A stretch of 20,049 bases of DNA from NCBI GenBank assembly GCA_934272845.1, contig CAKQSF010000028.1, positions 1 through 20,049 on the forward strand, written 5' to 3'. The notes under the pieces are model-generated. The model had not been told where the DNA came from and searched no databases. It was given only the letters and a program-made list of their open reading frames with translations. The stretch's first letter is position 1. Each line of letters opens with the position of its first letter. The stretch comes from an uncultured Prevotella sp. GTDB taxonomy: Bacteria > Bacteroidota > Bacteroidia > Bacteroidales > Bacteroidaceae. Position numbers and translations under genes: made by a program. Shown piece after piece: positions 15,233 to 20,049 of the stretch.

Positions 15233-17445
15233 ATTATAAACCTCTCCTTCTCATACTCCTCTCTACCGCCACTAGCGCACAGAATTACACAAAAATGTCG
15301 CGCTCACTCTGTCGCATTACACAACAGAAAACTGCAGCGATGAGAGGAAAAAGTTTCACGGGAAACAATCCCAAAATCACCGTTTTCATAAAGGGTGACG
15401 AGGGTGCCATAGCCCCATTCTGCCTGCGTCATCAAGGCGACATTCACATTGCTAACGTGCCCGTAAACCTACTCCCTGCTCTATCAGAAGACAGCAGAAT
15501 AAGGTACATGGAGGCTGGCGTAATGAACCACAACACTAACATGAGCCATGCCCTCACCACCGTGCAAGCCGACAAAGCGCAACAGGGCTTAAGCCTACCA
15601 CAGGCATTCAACGGCAGGGGCGTGCTCTGCGGCAATATCGACATAGCACACGACTACTCACACCCCACCTTCCGTTCTACCGCTGACGGCAGACTGCGCA
15701 TAGTTCGTGCATGGGACTGGTTCTGCAACCCTACTGAACTAACTGAAATGCGCGATGGGAACTTCCCTATCGGAACGCTCTACACCGACACTGCAGCGAT
15801 AAAAAATGCACAGTTCAGCCACGACAGCACCGTGAGTTACCACGGCACACATACCGCTTCTATTACGGCAGGCTCGGGCTGGGGCTCACCCTTCCGGGGG
15901 GTGGCGCCAGAGGCCGACATCTACATGACCACCGTCATGATGGGCAATAACAAAACGCTGATGCCTAAGGCACTGCAAGAAAACATAACCACTGCCACGG
16001 AGGTCCTCGCCTTCCAAAACATCTTCGACTATGCCGACTCTATTGCCCAGCCCTGTGTCATCAACTACAGCGCAGGCGGCGCACAAGATATTACCGACGA
16101 GGACGCACTGCTCAACGAATACTTCTCGCGCATGACGGGACCAGGTAAAATCATCGTAGCATCGGCTGGCAACGAAGGTATTATGCAACATAACATGCTG
16201 ACAGTCAATAGCACCAACACCAATGGCGGTGGACGCATGAAGTGTGATAACAACGACATGCAACAGTTGGCGATACGAACCCGTGGCAACAACTTCTCGC
16301 TTTACATCCTCGATACCACTGAGCCTGACCCCATGGCTACAGCAGTAAAGGTTACACTCGACTGCACAAAAGAGGGCGACAACATCACAAGCGCAAGCGG
16401 ACTTGTACCTTACGAGCATAACACCATCCAGACTAACAACCGCCTCAACGGCATGACCATCGATGTATATCCTGGCTACGATGGTTTTGACAATGACTAC
16501 ATAGGCTATGACATCTTCCTCTACAAAGGCGCGAAAGACTTCTCTACTAATGATTTCGCCATCATGCTAAAGTCGGAAGACGAAAGCGAAGCACAACTCT
16601 TTGCGCCTAACATAGAACTACTCCCTGTCAACATCAGCAGCGAGACCCACCTCACTGGCGGCACACCTGGCAGCACCATACTCAGCCCTGGCTCACTGCC
16701 CAGCGTCATTGCAGTGGGAGCCACCACATGGCGCACATCATACACCACCCTCGACGGTGAGAAACCTGTACCTGAGGATTATGGCACACCAGGCACACGA
16801 GCATCATTCTCATCCGTAGGACCAACCCTGCACGGCATCACGAAACCTGACGTCATGGCACCCGGAGCATACATCGCATCAGCATACAACCACGTCTACG
16901 AGTCACTCTACGGTGACCCATATAACTTCTGCGCAGCAAAGACCGAATTTGACAACACCACGTACTACTACACCAACGACAGCGGCACATCCATGTCAGC
17001 CCCAATCGTCTCTGGCGTGATAGCACTATGGTTGCAAGCCGACCCTACACTGACTCCTGAACGCATCATGCAGGTCATAGCCAAGACCTCTCGACAACCC
17101 GACCCTACGCTCGCCTACCCCAACAACCTCTATGGCCACGGCGAGATTAACGCCTACGCTGGTCTGCTCGAGGTTCTAGGAATATCGGGCATTCAGGGCA
17201 TATCCCAGCAACACGCGCATGGCGTCACCATGCTACCCACTGCCGATGGCAACATCAGCATAACCTTTGCAGAGGAAACCACAGCACCACACCACTGCCG
17301 ACTCTACGCCACCAACGGTACATTACTGCATAGCGTCATCATCCCCACTGGCACCAAGGATTTCATATTGCCTAACAACAGCCGCCAAGGCATCATGGTA
17401 GTACAGATAGACGGATGCGGCAGCACCATCGTAAGGACAAAATAG
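15229..17445 (+). CDS. Secreted S8 (subtilisin-like) serine protease
   Basis: This is an exported endopeptidase. A short signal peptide (residues 1 to about 17, MNYKPLLLILLSTATSA) precedes a propeptide-like region. The triad is complete: D138 in NIDIAHDYSHP, H205 in YHGTHTA, and S588 in DSGTSMSAP, with the oxyanion Asn in ASAGNEG. The 383 residues between His and Ser are far more than in subtilisin (157), so a beta-rich domain is probably inserted, as in several Bacteroidetes S8 enzymes. The C-terminal 80 residues (RLYATNGTLLHSVIIP, then IMVVQIDG) resemble a type IX secretion-type or related beta-sandwich tail; this is a tentative reading. The ATG at 15229 is the first after an in-frame TGA at 15223 and lies within the AT satellite, without a Shine-Dalgarno sequence. 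Confidence 0.92.
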   Translation: MNYKPLLLILLSTATSAQNYTKMSRSLCRITQQKTAAMRGKSFTGNNPKITVFIKGDEGAIAPFCLRHQGDIHIANVPVNLLPALSEDSRIRYMEAGVMNHNTNMSHALTTVQADKAQQGLSLPQAFNGRGVLCGNIDIAHDYSHPTFRSTADGRLRIVRAWDWFCNPTELTEMRDGNFPIGTLYTDTAAIKNAQFSHDSTVSYHGTHTASITAGSGWGSPFRGVAPEADIYMTTVMMGNNKTLMPKALQENITTATEVLAFQNIFDYADSIAQPCVINYSAGGAQDITDEDALLNEYFSRMTGPGKIIVASAGNEGIMQHNMLTVNSTNTNGGGRMKCDNNDMQQLAIRTRGNNFSLYILDTTEPDPMATAVKVTLDCTKEGDNITSASGLVPYEHNTIQTNNRLNGMTIDVYPGYDGFDNDYIGYDIFLYKGAKDFSTNDFAIMLKSEDESEAQLFAPNIELLPVNISSETHLTGGTPGSTILSPGSLPSVIAVGATTWRTSYTTLDGEKPVPEDYGTPGTRASFSSVGPTLHGITKPDVMAPGAYIASAYNHVYESLYGDPYNFCAAKTEFDNTTYYYTNDSGTSMSAPIVSGVIALWLQADPTLTPERIMQVIAKTSRQPDPTLAYPNNLYGHGEINAYAGLLEVLGISGIQGISQQHAHGVTMLPTADGNISITFAEETTAPHHCRLYATNGTLLHSVIIPTGTKDFILPNNSRQGIMVVQIDGCGSTIVRTK

Positions 17446-17449
17446 TCCC

Positions 17450-17491
17450 AACAACCAAACCACAAAACAACCAAACCACAAAACAACCAAA
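17450..17491 (+). repeat. 16-bp tandem repeat forming the leader of the YczE-like gene
   Basis: AACAACCAAACCACAA occurs at 17450-17465 and 17466-17481, with a partial third copy (AACAACCAAA) ending directly at the ATG at 17492. It spans nearly all of the 46 bp between the protease stop and this gene. The strand is free of G and thus unstructured, which would favour SD-independent initiation. A similar ACAACCAAAA sequence precedes the frdB start. Confidence 0.85.
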
Positions 17492-18232
17492 ATGACAAGA
17501 AAAGAAAAGATAGTATCATTCCTTTGGCAGCACCTTCTGCTGCTCATCTCCCTTTACATCATGACCATGGGCGTAGCCGTCTGCGTACGCTCAGGCGTAG
17601 GCTCCAGCGTCATCAGCGTCCTGCCCTACGTCTTCGAGAGTGCAGGTGCAGCCGGAAAAAGCGTCCCCTCATTCACCATCGGACAGTACACCTACATCAT
17701 GAACGCCATCCTCGTCATCGGACAGATAGCCGTGCTGCGTCGTCAGTTCGAGGCAGTACAACTCTTCCAACTGCTCGTAGGCTTCGTCTTCGGCTACCTC
17801 ATCGACGTCAACATGTCGCTCACCACATGGCTCCTCCCCACCCTCCTGTGGCAGAAAGCCATCGCACAATTCGCAGGCTGCTGCATACTCGGTTGTGGCA
17901 TAGCCCTCGAGGTACGCTGCGGCAGTGTCACCATGCCTGGCGAAGGATTCCCCGTAGCCATCAGCAGCGTCACAGGAACACCATTCCCGAAAGTCAAAAT
18001 ATTCGTTGACACCTCGCTCGTTATCCTGGGCATCATAGCCTGCTACGCTTTCTTCAACGCATGGCAGTGGAACATCATAGGCCTTGGCACACTCTTCGCC
18101 ATGTTCTTCGTGGGCATAGTAGTAAAATCCACCTCACGCCACCTTACATGGTTCGACCACCTGCTGGCATATCAACCTGGCTTCCGCCGATACATCTACG
18201 GCCTCGCACGCAAGATATACAAGAGATATTAA
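17492..18232 (+). CDS. YczE/YyaS/YitT-family integral membrane protein
   Basis: The 246-residue protein has five or six hydrophobic segments (about 12-32, 63-83, 90-108, 122-141, 170-188 and 195-213). Features of the family are GVAVCVRSGVGSSVISVLPYV early on, the PGEGFPVAIS segment after the fourth helix, and KVKIFVDTSLVILG at the start of the fifth. The molecular function is not established; members are annotated as membrane proteins, some as possible transporters. It lies 46 bp after the protease gene on the same strand and may be co-transcribed. A tandem-repeat terminator follows. The C-terminus is basic (YGLARKIYKRY), likely cytoplasmic. Confidence 0.8.
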   Translation: MTRKEKIVSFLWQHLLLLISLYIMTMGVAVCVRSGVGSSVISVLPYVFESAGAAGKSVPSFTIGQYTYIMNAILVIGQIAVLRRQFEAVQLFQLLVGFVFGYLIDVNMSLTTWLLPTLLWQKAIAQFAGCCILGCGIALEVRCGSVTMPGEGFPVAISSVTGTPFPKVKIFVDTSLVILGIIACYAFFNAWQWNIIGLGTLFAMFFVGIVVKSTSRHLTWFDHLLAYQPGFRRYIYGLARKIYKRY

Positions 18233-18242
18233 ACAACCCCCT

Positions 18243-18308
18243 TTTACCATGTAATCAAGCCCTTTTTACCATGTAATAAGGGCTTTTTTACCTTGTAATC
18301 AGGGTCCT
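18243..18308. repeat. 22-bp-period tandem repeat, locus B
   Basis: Three units of exactly 22 bp (18243-18264, 18265-18286, 18287-18308) are followed by a partial TTTACTACAC. Each unit starts TTTACCATGTAAT or TTTACCTTGTAAT and ends in a variant of AAGGGCTTT. It is the same family as locus A at 494-581, 17.7 kb away. Units contain the A-rich/T-rich pairing that creates the terminator in this array. Confidence 0.8.
18257..18289 (+). terminator. Intrinsic terminator formed by two repeat units
   Basis: AAGCCCTT (18257-18264, unit 1) pairs perfectly with AAGGGCTT (18278-18285, unit 2) across a 13-nt loop and is followed by a run of T. It would end the transcript of the YczE-like gene. The stem is short and the loop large, so efficiency is uncertain. 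Confidence 0.55.
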
Positions 18309-18366
18309 TTTACTACACATCTCATAAAACTCTATCAATCAAGCATATAAGACCCCACTTCCTAAC

Positions 18367-18858
18367 ATGAAAAAAATAGGCATACTCTCTGACACCCACT
18401 CCCATTGGGACGACCGCTTCGCCCACTACTTCGCCGGCTGCGACGAGATATGGCACGCTGGTGACTTCGGCTCACTCTCTATTGCCGACCGCCTGAGAGA
18501 GGTTGCACCCCTACGTGGCGTATACGGCAACATCGATGGCACTGACATACGCCGTGAGTTCCCCGAAGTGTTGCGATTTCAGTGTGAAGGCGTCAGCGTA
18601 CTCATGAAGCACATCGGTGGCTACCCAGGACGCTACGACCGATCCATAGCACGCGAACTGCGCCTTAACCCACCACAACTCTTCATTGCCGGACACTCCC
18701 ACATCGCAAAAGTTAAGTATGACCACACACTCGGCATACTCCACATAAACCCAGGCGCAGCAGGCCTCTACGGGCAGCAACCCGTAAGAACACTCGTCCG
18801 CCTAACAATAGACGGCACCAACATCAAAGACCTCGAAATGATAGAAATTAATTCATAA
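18367..18858 (+). CDS. YfcE/MJ0936-family metallophosphoesterase
   Basis: This is a small calcineurin-like phosphodiesterase with a two-metal centre. The 163-residue protein has SDTHSH (D9, H11), AGDFG (D33), YGNID (N55), H82 in MKHIGG, and AGHSH (H110, H112), so all metal ligands of the family are present. It ends in the usual HINPGA block plus a short beta tail. The physiological substrate is unknown; relatives cleave model phosphodiesters. The ATG at 18367 gives a normal N-terminus (MKKIGILSDTHSH). It lies 134 bp after the YczE-like gene, behind the repeat terminator, so it probably has its own promoter. Confidence 0.92.
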   Translation: MKKIGILSDTHSHWDDRFAHYFAGCDEIWHAGDFGSLSIADRLREVAPLRGVYGNIDGTDIRREFPEVLRFQCEGVSVLMKHIGGYPGRYDRSIARELRLNPPQLFIAGHSHIAKVKYDHTLGILHINPGAAGLYGQQPVRTLVRLTIDGTNIKDLEMIEINS

Positions 18859-19080
18859 TACGAAATAGAATTATGGTCAGAGGTTCTCGTGCGACGACAT
18901 TTACACCACAGTCAGAGGTCCTCGTGCGTCGACGTTTCTACGTCGAACGCTTAACCTTAAATAAAAGTAATTGTTCAAAATTATTTTTATATTGAATATA
19001 GGCCTATTTGGATGCAGATATTTTCTCTGTTTGAGGGAACAATGTAATCATAATTTTTAATTCATAATTTCATTTTTAGC
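18859..19080. other. Intergenic region with direct repeat and hairpin
   Basis: GTCAGAGGTTCTCGTGCG starts at 18876 and recurs with one change at 18911, a 35-bp period. The second copy runs into a 7-bp stem TCGACGT/ACGTCGA (18929-18946, loop TTCT). No T-run follows, so I do not call it a terminator. The remainder (about 18950-19080) is AT-rich with a short AATTCATAATT satellite fragment next to the methyltransferase start. No ORF is present. Confidence 0.6.
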
Positions 19081-19794
19081 ATGAAAATTTCCGACCCAAT
19101 GGGGCAAGCCATCATTGATTATCACCGCAACGGCAAAGCAGCACGCCTGAGAGTGTTCTCGCCACAATTTGATGAAGACGAGATGCCCCTTGAAACACTC
19201 TTCCGCTCCTACGACAACATGCCACATATAGAACAAACAGCACTACAAATGGCATGCGGAAACATACTCGACGTGGGAGCAGGCGCAGGATGCCACAGCC
19301 TAGCGCTGCAACAGATGAACAAGAGCGTCACCGCCATAGATCTCTCGCCACTCTCTGTGCAAGCCATGAAGGAACGAGGAGTAATGAACGCTACCGCATG
19401 CGACTTCTATCGCATGCAGGGCAAATACGATACGCTACTCATGCTGATGAACGGAACGGGCATCATAGGCTCTATCAGTAACATGGCGCACTTCTTTGCG
19501 CAGGCACGACGACTGCTCAACCCTGGCGGCTCCATACTACTCGACTCTACCGACATACGGTATGTCTTTGAAAACGAAGACGGATCGCTCGACATTAACC
19601 TTGCCGACGGCTACTACGGTGAACTGCAATACACCATGCAATATAAGAACATTAAGGGCAACGCATTCCCATGGCTCTACATTGACTTCCCACTGCTGCA
19701 ACACTATGCCACGCAACAGGGATTCTGCGCCACACTAATAGAGGAAGGCGATGAATACAACTACCTGTGCCAACTAAAGGACTGCCAGCAATAA
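19081..19794 (+). CDS. Class I SAM-dependent methyltransferase
   Basis: The 237-residue protein has the Rossmann-like methyltransferase fold: motif I ILDVGAGAGCHS (62-73), the acidic end of strand 2 in AIDLSP (D87, expected to bind the ribose of S-adenosylmethionine), CDFYRMQGKYDTLLML for strand 4, and LLNPGGSILLDSTD for strand 5. The substrate cannot be inferred: the C-terminal part (YYGELQYTMQYKNIKG) has no recognisable specificity motif. The start at 19081 leaves about 60 residues before motif I. The gene appears monocistronic, preceded by a 222-bp intergenic region. Confidence 0.88.
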   Translation: MKISDPMGQAIIDYHRNGKAARLRVFSPQFDEDEMPLETLFRSYDNMPHIEQTALQMACGNILDVGAGAGCHSLALQQMNKSVTAIDLSPLSVQAMKERGVMNATACDFYRMQGKYDTLLMLMNGTGIIGSISNMAHFFAQARRLLNPGGSILLDSTDIRYVFENEDGSLDINLADGYYGELQYTMQYKNIKGNAFPWLYIDFPLLQHYATQQGFCATLIEEGDEYNYLCQLKDCQQ

Positions 19795-20049
19795 ACACAA
19801 ACGCTTATCCACACACCTTACATGTATGACTATCTGCCAAAGAAAGTATAACATTGCCATGGAGAGAAAGCATGTACGTAAGTGGATAATCTAGAAAACG
19901 GGAAATAACATTTCCATCTCTGCGCTACAGATTCGCCTAAAAGTAGAACACAAGACAGACTCAATCGCAAACTCTCTGTAACGCAGGGATGATACATGTT
20001 ATATAGAAGCGATAATTTAAGGGTGATTATATGCAAAGTACAGATAGAA
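19795..20049. other. Non-coding right edge of the window
   Basis: I see no supported gene in these 255 bp; the only open frame is on the minus strand and resembles nothing I recognise. Two DnaA-box-like 9-mers occur: TTATCCACA at 19805-19813 and, on the minus strand, TTATCCACT at 19881-19889. Chance occurrence is likely (see findings). A gene may start beyond the window. Confidence 0.4.

Noticed and set aside
18243..18308. CRISPR array or attC-like site
   Set aside because: Units of 22 bp follow each other with no spacer, and there is no integrase or cas gene in the window.

Overview
The window looks like chromosomal DNA from a member of the Bacteroidales, most likely Prevotella or a close relative. 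Evidence: a three-subunit frdCAB-type fumarate reductase with a single five-helix diheme cytochrome b; protein sequences typical of that order for MnmG, UvrC, DeoC and PolA; A-rich leaders with no clear Shine-Dalgarno sequence; and promoter candidates matching the Bacteroidetes -7 element TAnnTTTG. No rRNA, tRNA, insertion sequence, prophage or CRISPR array was found. Taxonomy is inferred from protein character, not from a search.

Layout. Positions 1-840 are non-coding and repeat-rich: two copies of a strongly structured repeat 271 bp apart, a 22-bp-period tandem repeat, and an AT-rich satellite. On the minus strand, 842-4942 holds frdC-frdA-frdB, interrupted between frdA and frdB by a frameshifted S23/IVP four-helix-bundle gene. 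A 360-bp divergent intergenic region leads to mnmG (plus strand), which carries an unusual 46-residue low-complexity insertion encoded by 33-bp repeats. Then come a pyrimidine-rich CTAG array, two near-consensus parS sites, uvrC and deoC, followed by a larger purine-rich CTAG array, the inverse of the first. A bidirectional terminator separates this from a convergent polyprenyl synthetase gene (minus strand), which is divergent from polA. After polA an AT-rich satellite runs into the start codon of a secreted subtilisin-like protease. Then come a YczE/YitT-like membrane protein, a second 22-bp repeat that also forms a terminator, a YfcE-type phosphoesterase and a SAM methyltransferase.

The genes are mostly housekeeping: anaerobic fumarate respiration (frd), tRNA wobble-uridine modification (mnmG), excision repair and replication (uvrC, polA), deoxyribose catabolism (deoC), and isoprenoid chain elongation for quinones or lipid carriers. 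The quinone link between the polyprenyl synthetase and the fumarate reductase is biochemical, not an operon.

The unusual content is between and inside the genes. The best leads are the two parS-like centromere sites upstream of uvrC, and the two oppositely oriented CTAG arrays that bracket parS-uvrC-deoC, about 18 and 42 CTAG tetramers in about 180 and 430 bp. Next are the structured repeat at the left edge, the MnmG insertion, the dead IVP gene inside the fumarate reductase operon, and the satellite-borne start codon of the protease. Whether the parS sites and CTAG arrays act together is speculation.
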